A stretch of 60,386 bases of DNA from Nostoc sp. LEGE 06077 (GTDB lineage: Bacteria > Cyanobacteriota > Cyanobacteriia > Cyanobacteriales > Nostocaceae), in the NCBI RefSeq assembly GCF_015207705.1, contig NZ_JADEWI010000043.1:1-60386 (forward strand), written 5' to 3'. This document shows positions 37,099 to 46,867 of the stretch, one piece after another. A model generated the notes under the pieces. The model searched no databases. It saw only the letters and a program-made list of their open reading frames with translations, and was not told the DNA's origin. Positions within the stretch are counted from its first letter, which is position 1, and each line of letters starts with the position of its first letter. A program made the translations under genes and the position numbers.

Positions 37099-37130
37099 GC
37101 TGTCATTGCTCATTTGTAAATACAAAGGAC
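37099..37130. repeat. TGTCATT..TTTGTAAATACAAA dispersed repeat
   Basis: The spacer between the methyltransferase and TauD 2 carries TGTCATTGCTCATTTGTAAA followed by TACAAAGGAC, with a small inverted core (TTTGTA/TACAAA). The same core, in a much longer perfect palindrome, stands after the receptor gene at 53599-53632, so the two are related copies of one repeat family. Confidence 0.6.
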
Positions 37131-37135
37131 AATAT

Positions 37136-37885
37136 CTAGCCTTTGCAAGCAACAAAACAGCCAATATGACCTGATGATTCTACGCCAAAATCATTTTTTA
37201 TATCGTAAAAAACAATATCTGTAAAACCTACCTTTGCTAAAGTAGACTTAACATCTGTGACAGAATAAAGTTTCCACCTAAAAGTCATATTGGAGCGTTG
37301 CCATTGACCATCGATTAATTCAAATCTTGTAGTGCGATCGCAACCTATTTTTTTCTCTGTATCGTAGTCAAACTCACTAATCCAGGCATTGTTCTCTTTG
37401 GCTTCGCCTTGAATTTTGGTACGCTGCCAATCTTCTATACAGAGTTCTTCTACATACAAGTCAAATACAAATATACCATTTTCTCGCAATGCTTGATACA
37501 CATTTTGAAATACCTTTTGTAATTCTTCAATGGTAGTTACAAGGTTAAGTCCGACATCTGTAGAAATGACGGCATGAAAAGTAGATGAAAATTTAAAAAA
37601 TCTGGCATCTTCTAAGATAAATTCTGCATTAGGGGCATTTTTTCTGGCATAGCACAGCATTTCTTCTGAGCCATCAATACCTGTGACTTGATAGCCTTTT
37701 TGTATCAGTCTTTGGGCGATTTGTCCTGTACCACAACAAACATCTAAAATATGTGCTGATTTATGGAGATGTTGTAAAACTAATTTTTCTAATTGCTCTA
37801 CGACAAGATCATGCCTCTCTGTACCTTGGTCGTCGTACATAGAAGCTAAACTGTCATATTCTGCATACCGATTTTTGGTAGTCAT
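37136..37885 (-). CDS. SAM-dependent class I methyltransferase
   Basis: This 249-aa protein has the SAM-binding motif I ILDVCCGTGQIA, an acidic post-I GIDGSEEML, and ILEDARFF. It matches the usual length of stand-alone small-molecule methyltransferases. It sits between the two-module NRPS and TauD 2, with 27 bp on one side and 84 bp on the other, and is in the same direction. It should methylate an O or N atom on the peptide or its precursor. Which atom cannot be read from sequence; N-methyltransferases of NRPSs are usually embedded in the A domain, so O-methylation of a hydroxyl is a fair alternative. Confidence 0.88.
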   Translation of the reverse strand: MTTKNRYAEYDSLASMYDDQGTERHDLVVEQLEKLVLQHLHKSAHILDVCCGTGQIAQRLIQKGYQVTGIDGSEEMLCYARKNAPNAEFILEDARFFKFSSTFHAVISTDVGLNLVTTIEELQKVFQNVYQALRENGIFVFDLYVEELCIEDWQRTKIQGEAKENNAWISEFDYDTEKKIGCDRTTRFELIDGQWQRSNMTFRWKLYSVTDVKSTLAKVGFTDIVFYDIKNDFGVESSGHIGCFVACKG

Positions 37886-37912
37886 TGTTGAATTATCCTC
37901 GTTAAATTTTGC

Positions 37913-40900
37913 TTATTTAGACCTGCGTTTAATGTTGAGAAAATTTTGTTGGAGACTCTTTTGATACTCTTGTTCTTGAACAACACGCTGTTGTTTGTTA
38001 GTTTCTAAAAGCATGGCTTTTAAATCATGAAGTTTCACATCCGGCTGTGAGACAACCCGACTCATAAGTATTTCCAGATTTTGTAATATTTGGGATATAG
38101 TTGCAGCCTTAAATAAATCTGTGCTGTATTTCAAATCAGCAATTAATCCTTGTTCTGTATCTGTGACAATTAAAAGTAAGTCAAACTCGGCAATTTCTTT
38201 ATCAATATCTAATAGATTGAGTGTTAACCCAGGTAGTTCTAATGGAGGCATGGGTGCATTTTGCAGAATACATTTCACCTGAAATAAAGGTGAACGGCTG
38301 AAATCACGTTCAGGATTTAAGACTTCTACTAATTTGTCGAAGGGCAAATCTTGATGGGTGTAGGCTGATAAAGTGCGATCGCCTACTCTCTCCAATAATT
38401 CCCGAAAACTGGGATTTCCTGTCATATCAGTCCGCAACACCAATTGATTGACAAAAAATCCAATTAATGTTTCTACTTCGGCTTGATTGCGGTTGGCAAC
38501 ATCAGTACCGACGACAATATCATCCTGGTTGGTGTAGCAATGCAGTAAAGTTTGGAAACCAGCCAACACAGTCATAAATAGCGTTACCCCGGCTTCCCTA
38601 CTCAATTTTTTTAGAGCTTGGGATAAGTTGTAATTGAACACCAGCGTTTGTTTTGCACCTCGGAAGCTGCGCTGTGGTGGTCGAGGAAAGTCTGTAGGTA
38701 ATTCTAAAATCGGTAGGTTGTTTAATTGCTGCTGCCAATAATCCAGTTGGGTTTGCAATACTTCCCCCTGCAACCATTGACGTTGCCACACAGCAAAGTC
38801 TGCATACTGAATGGGCAATTCTGGCAATGGAGATGTTTCCCCAGCACAGAAGGCAGCGTAGAGAGTTGCCAACTCTTTAATCAACACACCCATTGACCAC
38901 CCATCTGCAACAATGTGGTGAATGGTTAGTAAGGCAATATGTTCGTTCTCATCTAGATGTAGGAGAGTACACCGCAGCAATGGTAGTTGAGTTAAATCAA
39001 AGGTGCGGTGGGATTCAACAAGTGCTAATCTTTCTACCTCAGCGGCACGTTCTGCTGTTGGTATATTACACAAGTTTATAATAGGCAAATGCAAAGTTAA
39101 ACTAGGTGCGTTAGCGCAGCTTTCCGCAGGAATCGCCTGAAATGCTTGTCCATTGACCAGCAAAAATTGCGTCCGCAAGACTTCATGACGGGCAATAATT
39201 TCATTCAGGCTTTGTGCCAAGGCTGTTATATTCAAGCAACCCGACAGCTTTACCGCCGCCGAAATATTGTATGTGCTACTACCTGGATGTAACTGTTCTA
39301 ATAACCATAATCTGGTTTGGGCAAAGGACAAGGGTAAATTGCCCTCTCTAGAAACCCGTGGGATAGAAGCAGTATTCAGTCCTAATTTTGCTGTTGTCTG
39401 TGGAATTTTTGTGGCGAGTTCAGCCACCGTTGGGGATGCAAATAAAGCGCGTAGGCGTAGATTTACCCCTAAAGTTTTCCGCAAGCGAGAAATGACTTGG
39501 GTGGCTAATAATGAATGTCCACCTAACTCAAAAAAATTATCGTTGATACCTACTTGGGCAATACCTAGAACTTGTTGCCAAATTTGAGCGATCGCTTCCT
39601 CAATTGTATTGCGTGGTGCTACAAAATTAGTTCTAGTGGTTTCCGGTGCAGGTAAGGCTCGGCGGTCTATTTTACCATTAGGTGTGAGGGGCAATTTCTC
39701 CAAAGTCACAAAAGCCGCAGGCAGCATATAATTAGGGACTTTCTCGGCTAAGAAGCGGCGAAGTTCCGTGATTACCAATGTCTGCGCTGGCTGAGAAACT
39801 ATATAGGCTACTAATCGCTGATTACCTGGTTCATCTTCTCGAACTACAACCACACTGACTTGCACAGATGGATGTTGATTTAAAATTGCTTCAATTTCGC
39901 CTGATTCAATGCGGAAGCCGCGCAATTTAACTTGATTGTCAATTCGTCCTAAAAATTCAATTGTGCCGTTTGCGCGACAACGCACTAAGTCTCCAGTTTT
40001 GTACAATCGAGCAGCAGAATCTAGGTTAAACGGATTGGATATAAACTTTTGGGCGGTTAGTTCTGGTTGATGCAGATAACCACGGGCTAAACCAGCGCCA
40101 CCGATATGTAACTCACCCGCCACACCAATCGGTACTAATTGATTGAATGCGTCTAGGATATAAAACTGGGTGTTGGCGATGGGATGTGCGATCGCAATGG
40201 TATCTTGTACTAGGGATGCAGCAGACCAAATCGTAGTTTCTGTAGGGCCATACAAGTTCCAAACTTCTTTACCTCGTTGCTGTAATTGTTGGGCTAGGTT
40301 TTCATCAAGGGCTTCACCACCACACAGAATTTTTAATTGCTGATTTCCTCTCCAAGCAGCAGCCAGCAACATCCGCCAAGTAGCTGGAGTAGCTTGCATC
40401 ACTGTCGCATCAGTAGCCATTAATTGTTCTGATAATTGAATTCCATCCGAAGCTACTTGACGACTAATAATAACTGTTTGAGCGCCAGCAATTAAGGGCA
40501 GAAATATTTCTAAAGCGGCAATATCAAAAGATAATGTGGTGACAGATAGTAAAATATCTTGTGGTGTTAATCCTGGCTTTTGCCGCATTGCCGTTAAGAA
40601 GTTGACAACACCGCCATGAGTAATTTGTACCCCTTTTGGTTTGCCAGTGGAACCGGAAGTATAAATTAAATATGCTAAGTTTTCGGGAGTAAGTTTGTGA
40701 GTATGATTGCTAATATTTTCTTGAGAAATTCTCTCCCACTCATCATCTAAACAAACTACCTGAGCATCATGAGGTGGTAAATTTGCTAGTAATGATTTTT
40801 GAGTGAGTAAAACTGCTAGTTGAGAATCTGCCAACATATAACCCAAGCGCTCTGAGGGATATGCTGGATCTAGTGGTAAGTATGCGCCGCCAGCTTTGAG

Positions 40901-43900
40901 TATACCTAATAGTGCAATGACCATTTCTAAGGAACGCTCTACACAAATCCCCACCAATACTTCTGCACCTACTCCCAGTTTTTGCAAATAATGCGCTAAT
41001 TGATTGGCTTTTTGATTGAGTTCCCTATATGTTAACTGTTGATTCTCAAATACCACAGCAATAGCATCAGGTGTTTGTTCTACCTGTGCTGCAAATAGCT
41101 GATGAATACAAACAAAGGGATAATCAGTTTGAGTATGATTTTGTGTGGCTAATAATTGCTGGATTTCTGGCGGTGCGAGGATTGGTAAACTTGCTAAATT
41201 CTGCTCAGGATTGGCAATAATACCCGCCAATAATGTCTGAAAATGTCCCTGTATTCTTGTGATGGTGTCAGCATCAAATAAATCACTATTATATTCAAAT
41301 ACTCCCATCAAACCTTGATGAGTTTCTTTTAAAAATAGAGTTAAATCAAATTGAGATTTTTCTGTATCTACCTCCTCTATGTTAATACTTAAACCAGGTA
41401 GTTTCAATTCTGTCATTGGCGCATTCTGGAGGGCAAGCATTACCTGAAACAGTGGTGTATGGCTTAAATTGCGTTCTGGTTGTAATTCTTCTACCAACTG
41501 CTCAAAGGGTAAATCTTGATGAGAGTATGCACCCAAAGTTACTTCTCTAACTTGTTTGAGTAACTCCCGAAAACTCAGATTACCTGCTAAGTTAGTTCGC
41601 AATACTATGGTATTGACAAAAAAGCCAATTAGCTCTTCTATTTCCCTGCGGTTGCGGTTCGCAATGGGTGAACCGACAAGAATATCTGACTGTCCTGTAT
41701 ACCGATAAAGCAATGTTTGAAATGCAGCCAAAAGAGTCATAAATAGTGTGACACCTTCCTGCTGACTCAAGGTTTTGAGGGCGGTGGTTAATGTCGGGGT
41801 GATAGTGAAAAATTGCTTGTTTCCGGCAAAGGTTTGGATAGCAGTTCTTGGTCTATCTGTTGGTAGTTCCAATACTGGCAAACTCCCGCTTAATTGCCGT
41901 TTCCAATAGTTCATCTGCTGCTGAAGAATTTCTCCTTGCAACCATTGACGCTGCCAAACAGCAAAATCTCCATATTGGATAGATAATTCTGTTAGGGTAG
42001 CAGGTTTACCTGTAGAAAATGATTCGTAAAGTGCGGCGAGTTCGCGGACAATTACACCTGCTGACCAACCATCGGCAATAATATGATGAATAGTAAATAT
42101 TAATACATACTCTTGTAAGTTTAATTGTAAAAGTAAGGTGTTAAATAGTGGGAATTGACTTAAATTAAAGCTTTGTTGTGTTTGTTGTCTAATAACTTTT
42201 TGAACTTCAGCTTCCCGCGCCTCAGCCGATAAATCTTCGAGATTGATTACAGGTATTTTTATACTGCAATTTGCATTAATTTCCTGAAATGGTTGTTCAT
42301 CAATACAGATAAAAGTGGTTCGCAGGATTTCATGGCGACGGATAATTTCATTCAGGCTTTGTTCTAAGGCTGTGATATTCAGCGAGCCTTGAAATTTCAA
42401 GGCGCGAGACAGGTTATAAGTACTACTTCCTAGTTCTAATTGTTCCAAAAACCACAACCTTGTTTGAGCAAAAGAGAGTGGTAATATCTCCTCTCGTGCG
42501 ACTCGTTCAATAGGTGGTAGTTGCAGTTGTTCTCCGGCTTTTAGGGCTATTTCGATACGTTCTGCTAGTGCGGTGACTGTGGGAGACTCAAACAAACTCC
42601 GCAGAGGTAAATCGACTGAAAAAGCTGTACGCAATTGGGAAACAATTTGAGTAGCTAACAACGAATGACCGCCCAATTCAAAGAAGTTGTCATCAATATT
42701 GACTTGGACAACACTCAGAATTTGCGCCCAAATTCCTGCTATTACTTCTTCTATGGGAGTGCGAGGTGCTTTTTGGGGGTGTGTTTGTAGTCGTACTTGT
42801 TCTGGTGCTGGTAATGCTTGACGGTTGACTTTTCCGTTGGGTGTGAGGGGTAAAGCCGCCAACATCACAAAGCTAGAAGGCAGCATATAATCAGGCAATC
42901 TCTCTTGTAAAAAGCTACGACAATTACTAAAGTTGCTATTCTCAAGGCTCTGATCGTTAGATACTAAATAAGCAACTAATCTTTTTTCTCCTACGTCTTC
43001 CCTAGCTATCACTACCGCTTCCCGCACAGATGGATGTTGACACAGCACCGCTTCAATTTCTGCTAGTTCGATACGGAAGCCGCGAATTTTCACTTGATGG
43101 TCGCTACGTCCGATAAATTCAACTCTCCCATCTGGTAAATAACGCCCTAAATCCCCAGTTTTGTATAGCCGAGTTCCTGGTTCTGGGCTGAAGGGGTTGG
43201 GAATAAATCTTTCGGCTGTCAAGTCTGGGCGATGCAGATAACCTTGACCAATACCTAAGCCACCAATATATAGTTCGCCAGCCACACCCAGTGGTACAGG
43301 TTGCAAATATTTATCCAAAATATAGATTTGGGTGTTGGCAATGGGACGACCAAGAGGGACTATTTTGATCGGTTCATCTTCGCCCATCGCTATTGGATTG
43401 ACTGCAACTATACCACAGGTCTCTGTCTGACCAAACATATTGATCAAACTGGCTTTGTGTTGCCAACCAAACCGCCATTGAGTACAAATATCTGACAGTA
43501 GAGGTTCACTAGCAGAGACAATTAAGCGTAATTTGTTGTCTAAAAGCTTGGTTCTGACCTCTGGTTGTAAACTACTCAAAAGATGATTACAGTTGCGCCA
43601 GTAGGAGGGAACGATATCAATAACTGTCACCTGCTGTTGCTGAATTTCTGCCAACAACATCAAGGGGTCTTGGCGCTGTTCGGAAGTGGCAATTACTACA
43701 GTTGCACCCTTTGTTAAAGGCACAATCAACTGTCTGACAGAAGAGGAAAAAGCAATTGATGCCGTATGTAAATATCTATCTGCCGGGACAATACCCAGTG
43801 CTGTTTGCATTGCCTGCACATAGTGGCACAAATTAGCATGGGTAACTCTAACTCCCTTGGGTGTACCTGTTGAGCCGGAAGTGTAAATTATATATGCTAA

Positions 43901-45691
43901 GTTAGCCGCAATGGTTGTCTGTTGTAAATTCTCTCTTGATTGCTGGGCGATTAAATCGCTTTCTGCATCTAAGTAAACGACTGTGGCTGTATGTGCTGGT
44001 AATTCTTTAATTAAACACTCTTTAGTTAATAAGACCTTCGGTTGCGAGTTCTGCAACATATACGCCAAACGTTCTTGGGGATATGTAGGGTCTAAGGGGA
44101 CGTAAGCACCACCAGCCTTGAGAATACCAAGGATACCCAAGACCATATCTAAAGAACGTTCCACACACAACCCGACTAATACCTCTGCACCGACACCCAA
44201 TTGTTGCAAGTAATGAGCAATTTGATTCGCACGATGGTTTAGTTCTGTATAGGTAAGCTGTTGTCCAGCAAAGACTAGTGCAATTTTATCGGGAGTCTTG
44301 GCTACTTGTTCTGCAAATAAATGATGAATGCACTTATTGACAGGATAAGTTAGTTGAGTATTGTTAAGCTCAGATAGTAGTTTAATTTCACTGTTACTCA
44401 GAATTTGTAACCGACTTATTGCTACTTCAGACTGAGAAATTGCACTCTCAATTAATGTTTGTAATTGTTTGGCTAAATGTTGAATATCTGCCGTTGCAAA
44501 ATAGTGAATATTATATGCAATTTCTATATCAATGAAATTTTCTCTACGCACACAAGCTAGTTTAATTTTGTAGTTATCAAGGCAAGCTTCTAAATGTTCA
44601 ATAGCAAATGATATATCTCCAAAATCATATTTATCTCTAATTTCATCATATTCAAAACTAATGGGAAATAGAAACTGGTTATTTACAGCTACATCTTTTA
44701 ATGTGTTGACGCTAAAATATTCTTGATAATTATAACTTTTACTAATAGCTTGATTAAGCTCGTTTAAAAGTGAAGATAAAGTTATATCTTCTGGTAATTC
44801 GCACTTGACAGGCAGATATTTCGATAATAGCCCTAAACTAGATTCTAGTTCTTGATATTTTCGTCCATTTGTAGCTACACCAATAACCAGGTTATCTTGT
44901 CCTGTGATTCGCCACAGCAAAATATTCCAGCAAGCCAAAAAGAAATTAGCTAATGCTGATTGATGCTGTTTTTTTAGTTGGGCTACAAGATAAGCATCAA
45001 GTCTGAAAGTATGAGTTTGCGGCTGAAATCCTAATTCTGAAATGTTCTCTTTTTCGATAGGCAAATGTAAGGCTGATAAAGCCGAAAAATCTTGTTTATT
45101 CCAGTATTCTCTACCTGTTTCTGTGTCTGTCGCTGATAATAATTCATTCTGCCACATTGCCAAGTCAGCATACTGCATTATTTCTGGATCATTATCAAAT
45201 TTATCAGCATAAATGTAGCTAATTTCTCTGATTAAATTCTTCAGAGTTTCTCTATCTGCTGATAATCCAGGTAAGCTGATGAATAAAATATATCGGCTAT
45301 CAGATAAGGTGATTAAAGATAAGTGTAAACTGGCTCCAGTCTCCAAGTTGAAATCTTGTTGACTAAATTCTTGAAATAAGAGTTGTAATTTTTCTTTTTG
45401 TGCCTCACTTGTATAGTTACTCAAGTCATAATTTTGCTGCCAAGCAATCTCCGCAGAGTCAGTAATTATTTGCACAGGAATTGTCATCCCTGGTAGGCAC
45501 TTATAATAAGTGCGGAGAATTTCATGTCGGTTGACAACTGTTTCTATAGCATTATTGAGTAATTGAATATCAAGATTTCCGGCAATGGAAACGGCAGCTT
45601 TAACCTGATATATTTGGCTATCAGTTTGTTGTAATTGCCATAAATACTTTTGTTGGGGCGAAAGTTGAAACCCCTGAATTTCTTCAAGCAT
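37913..45691 (-). CDS. Bimodular NRPS: I-A-T-C-A(Gly)-T-C
   Basis: This 2592-aa protein reads degenerate condensation-like domain (1-425; LPGLSAD at 140-146), A1 (about 440-960), T1 (about 975-1040), C (about 1060-1490, intact HHIIADGWS), A2 (about 1500-2010), T2 (about 2025-2090) and a terminal C (about 2110-2540, intact HHIVADGWS). The A2 pocket, read by alignment to PheA, is D-I-L-Q-L-G-L-I-W, the well-known cyanobacterial glycine code. A1 is odd: the loop reads AFSSSVRQL, so Ser takes the place of Asp235, the residue that normally binds the substrate amino group. The rest of its pocket (S-S-R-D-I-S-M-G-I) is not one I recognise. The last C has no A domain after it and should pass the chain to the separate I-A-T protein at 32780. 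TauD 1 lies just upstream. Confidence 0.93.
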   Translation of the reverse strand: MLEEIQGFQLSPQQKYLWQLQQTDSQIYQVKAAVSIAGNLDIQLLNNAIETVVNRHEILRTYYKCLPGMTIPVQIITDSAEIAWQQNYDLSNYTSEAQKEKLQLLFQEFSQQDFNLETGASLHLSLITLSDSRYILFISLPGLSADRETLKNLIREISYIYADKFDNDPEIMQYADLAMWQNELLSATDTETGREYWNKQDFSALSALHLPIEKENISELGFQPQTHTFRLDAYLVAQLKKQHQSALANFFLACWNILLWRITGQDNLVIGVATNGRKYQELESSLGLLSKYLPVKCELPEDITLSSLLNELNQAISKSYNYQEYFSVNTLKDVAVNNQFLFPISFEYDEIRDKYDFGDISFAIEHLEACLDNYKIKLACVRRENFIDIEIAYNIHYFATADIQHLAKQLQTLIESAISQSEVAISRLQILSNSEIKLLSELNNTQLTYPVNKCIHHLFAEQVAKTPDKIALVFAGQQLTYTELNHRANQIAHYLQQLGVGAEVLVGLCVERSLDMVLGILGILKAGGAYVPLDPTYPQERLAYMLQNSQPKVLLTKECLIKELPAHTATVVYLDAESDLIAQQSRENLQQTTIAANLAYIIYTSGSTGTPKGVRVTHANLCHYVQAMQTALGIVPADRYLHTASIAFSSSVRQLIVPLTKGATVVIATSEQRQDPLMLLAEIQQQQVTVIDIVPSYWRNCNHLLSSLQPEVRTKLLDNKLRLIVSASEPLLSDICTQWRFGWQHKASLINMFGQTETCGIVAVNPIAMGEDEPIKIVPLGRPIANTQIYILDKYLQPVPLGVAGELYIGGLGIGQGYLHRPDLTAERFIPNPFSPEPGTRLYKTGDLGRYLPDGRVEFIGRSDHQVKIRGFRIELAEIEAVLCQHPSVREAVVIAREDVGEKRLVAYLVSNDQSLENSNFSNCRSFLQERLPDYMLPSSFVMLAALPLTPNGKVNRQALPAPEQVRLQTHPQKAPRTPIEEVIAGIWAQILSVVQVNIDDNFFELGGHSLLATQIVSQLRTAFSVDLPLRSLFESPTVTALAERIEIALKAGEQLQLPPIERVAREEILPLSFAQTRLWFLEQLELGSSTYNLSRALKFQGSLNITALEQSLNEIIRRHEILRTTFICIDEQPFQEINANCSIKIPVINLEDLSAEAREAEVQKVIRQQTQQSFNLSQFPLFNTLLLQLNLQEYVLIFTIHHIIADGWSAGVIVRELAALYESFSTGKPATLTELSIQYGDFAVWQRQWLQGEILQQQMNYWKRQLSGSLPVLELPTDRPRTAIQTFAGNKQFFTITPTLTTALKTLSQQEGVTLFMTLLAAFQTLLYRYTGQSDILVGSPIANRNRREIEELIGFFVNTIVLRTNLAGNLSFRELLKQVREVTLGAYSHQDLPFEQLVEELQPERNLSHTPLFQVMLALQNAPMTELKLPGLSINIEEVDTEKSQFDLTLFLKETHQGLMGVFEYNSDLFDADTITRIQGHFQTLLAGIIANPEQNLASLPILAPPEIQQLLATQNHTQTDYPFVCIHQLFAAQVEQTPDAIAVVFENQQLTYRELNQKANQLAHYLQKLGVGAEVLVGICVERSLEMVIALLGILKAGGAYLPLDPAYPSERLGYMLADSQLAVLLTQKSLLANLPPHDAQVVCLDDEWERISQENISNHTHKLTPENLAYLIYTSGSTGKPKGVQITHGGVVNFLTAMRQKPGLTPQDILLSVTTLSFDIAALEIFLPLIAGAQTVIISRQVASDGIQLSEQLMATDATVMQATPATWRMLLAAAWRGNQQLKILCGGEALDENLAQQLQQRGKEVWNLYGPTETTIWSAASLVQDTIAIAHPIANTQFYILDAFNQLVPIGVAGELHIGGAGLARGYLHQPELTAQKFISNPFNLDSAARLYKTGDLVRCRANGTIEFLGRIDNQVKLRGFRIESGEIEAILNQHPSVQVSVVVVREDEPGNQRLVAYIVSQPAQTLVITELRRFLAEKVPNYMLPAAFVTLEKLPLTPNGKIDRRALPAPETTRTNFVAPRNTIEEAIAQIWQQVLGIAQVGINDNFFELGGHSLLATQVISRLRKTLGVNLRLRALFASPTVAELATKIPQTTAKLGLNTASIPRVSREGNLPLSFAQTRLWLLEQLHPGSSTYNISAAVKLSGCLNITALAQSLNEIIARHEVLRTQFLLVNGQAFQAIPAESCANAPSLTLHLPIINLCNIPTAERAAEVERLALVESHRTFDLTQLPLLRCTLLHLDENEHIALLTIHHIVADGWSMGVLIKELATLYAAFCAGETSPLPELPIQYADFAVWQRQWLQGEVLQTQLDYWQQQLNNLPILELPTDFPRPPQRSFRGAKQTLVFNYNLSQALKKLSREAGVTLFMTVLAGFQTLLHCYTNQDDIVVGTDVANRNQAEVETLIGFFVNQLVLRTDMTGNPSFRELLERVGDRTLSAYTHQDLPFDKLVEVLNPERDFSRSPLFQVKCILQNAPMPPLELPGLTLNLLDIDKEIAEFDLLLIVTDTEQGLIADLKYSTDLFKAATISQILQNLEILMSRVVSQPDVKLHDLKAMLLETNKQQRVVQEQEYQKSLQQNFLNIKRRSK

Positions 45692-45768
45692 TGTTAATCT
45701 GGTGAGATAATTTGGCAGAAATTCTTGATTAATCGTTCTCTTTCATGAATATGGGAAAATATTTTTTC

Positions 45769-45786
45769 ACGCAGAGACGCAGAGAG
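45769..45786. repeat. ACGCAGAG tandem intergenic repeat
   Basis: The 125-bp spacer between TauD 1 and the bimodular NRPS carries ACGCAGAGACGCAGAGAG, the same repeat class as those at 24571 and 29858. No gene is seen in the spacer. Confidence 0.65.
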
Positions 45787-45816
45787 TAAACAAAGAGAAA
45801 CTTATGTGTTTAGTAG

Positions 45817-46851
45817 TTAATAATCTATACTATATGGCTCTGCCATCCCAACCACTACTTTTCTGTTACCGAAAAATGGTTGTCTTCCGTGGGCAGTGAG
45901 CATATTATCCAACATCAAAACATCTCCAGTCAACCAGGGAAAAATTACTGTTTCTTGCTGGTAAGCCGCACGAATTTCATCTAATATTTCTGGTTCAATT
46001 GGTGAACCATCACCATAATAAGTATTGTGTGGTAGATTCTCTTCACCAAATTCTGCTAATAACGACTCACGGATGTTCGTTTCTAAGCTAGAGATATGGA
46101 AAAATAAAGCATGATTGAACCAAACATTCTCACCTGTGATTGGGTGTTTAGCGATCGCAGGACGGATAGAGTAAGTTCTGAGTCGATTTTCTGCTTTCCA
46201 TTTGAATTTTATCTGATTTTGGTAACAAAATTCTGCAACTTTTTCTGGCTGGCTTGTTTGAAACACATTTTGCCAAGGTAAGCCAAATCCATCGCCAAAG
46301 TTGCGGACGTACATCACTTGTTTTTGAGCAAACTTTTCGAGAACTGCGGGAGAGATTCTTTGATAGATTTTGCGAATATCAGCGATGGGTGTTTCTCCTC
46401 CTTGTTGTGCTGGTTTTACACAATAAAAGCAGATTTTTAAAGGCCAGTTAGCAGCATAGGAATTTTCGCTGTGCAGTAGAATTTTTTGGTTGGATGGATG
46501 GTCTGTAGATGTGTAAATTTTACCTTGAATTGCACTGCGAGGTGAGGAGCGATCGCAATATTCTAATAAATCGCCCGCAACTACTCGAATAAACTGCTGA
46601 AATTCCGCTATTTCTGTCACCTGAAATTTACGAAATAGAATACCCCCATACTGGAGTAAAGATTTTTTAATCAATTCTTGATTGTTAGCCGCCCAAGCAA
46701 CTAAATTAACGCCTTCAACATTTGCTTGGATGAGTAATGGTAGAGAATTTTCAGCTATCAAGGGTGTGATTTGCACTAAATCTGTGATAGCTTGACGTTT
46801 GCTAATACCTAAGCTTTTGAGGCTAGGTTTTTTAGAATTGGAAATCATCAT
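45817..46851 (-). CDS. TauD/clavaminate-synthase-like Fe(II)/2OG dioxygenase 1
   Basis: This 344-aa protein has the metal triad H127-x-E129 (LLHSENSY) and His321 (TAHGRQPF), with Arg330 as the likely 2-oxoglutarate anchor. It begins 16 bp after the FAAL-ACP-C gene and is followed by the NRPS with the first I domain. It is the first of three paralogous oxygenases, each standing between a C-ending protein and an I-starting protein. Its probable role is beta-hydroxylation of the first residue attached to the fatty acid. That residue is unknown because the A1 pocket lacks the usual Asp. A small antisense frame inside the gene is a shadow. Confidence 0.9.
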   Translation of the reverse strand: MMISNSKKPSLKSLGISKRQAITDLVQITPLIAENSLPLLIQANVEGVNLVAWAANNQELIKKSLLQYGGILFRKFQVTEIAEFQQFIRVVAGDLLEYCDRSSPRSAIQGKIYTSTDHPSNQKILLHSENSYAANWPLKICFYCVKPAQQGGETPIADIRKIYQRISPAVLEKFAQKQVMYVRNFGDGFGLPWQNVFQTSQPEKVAEFCYQNQIKFKWKAENRLRTYSIRPAIAKHPITGENVWFNHALFFHISSLETNIRESLLAEFGEENLPHNTYYGDGSPIEPEILDEIRAAYQQETVIFPWLTGDVLMLDNMLTAHGRQPFFGNRKVVVGMAEPYSIDY

Positions 46852-46867
46852 AATTTTGAGAAAGTTT

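Noticed and set aside
12488-45691. Heterocyclisation (Cy) domains at the NRPS starts
   Set aside because: The degenerate motif is LPxxxxD without the DxxxxDxxS pattern of Cy domains, and no thiazoline-type A code (Cys/Ser/Thr) follows.
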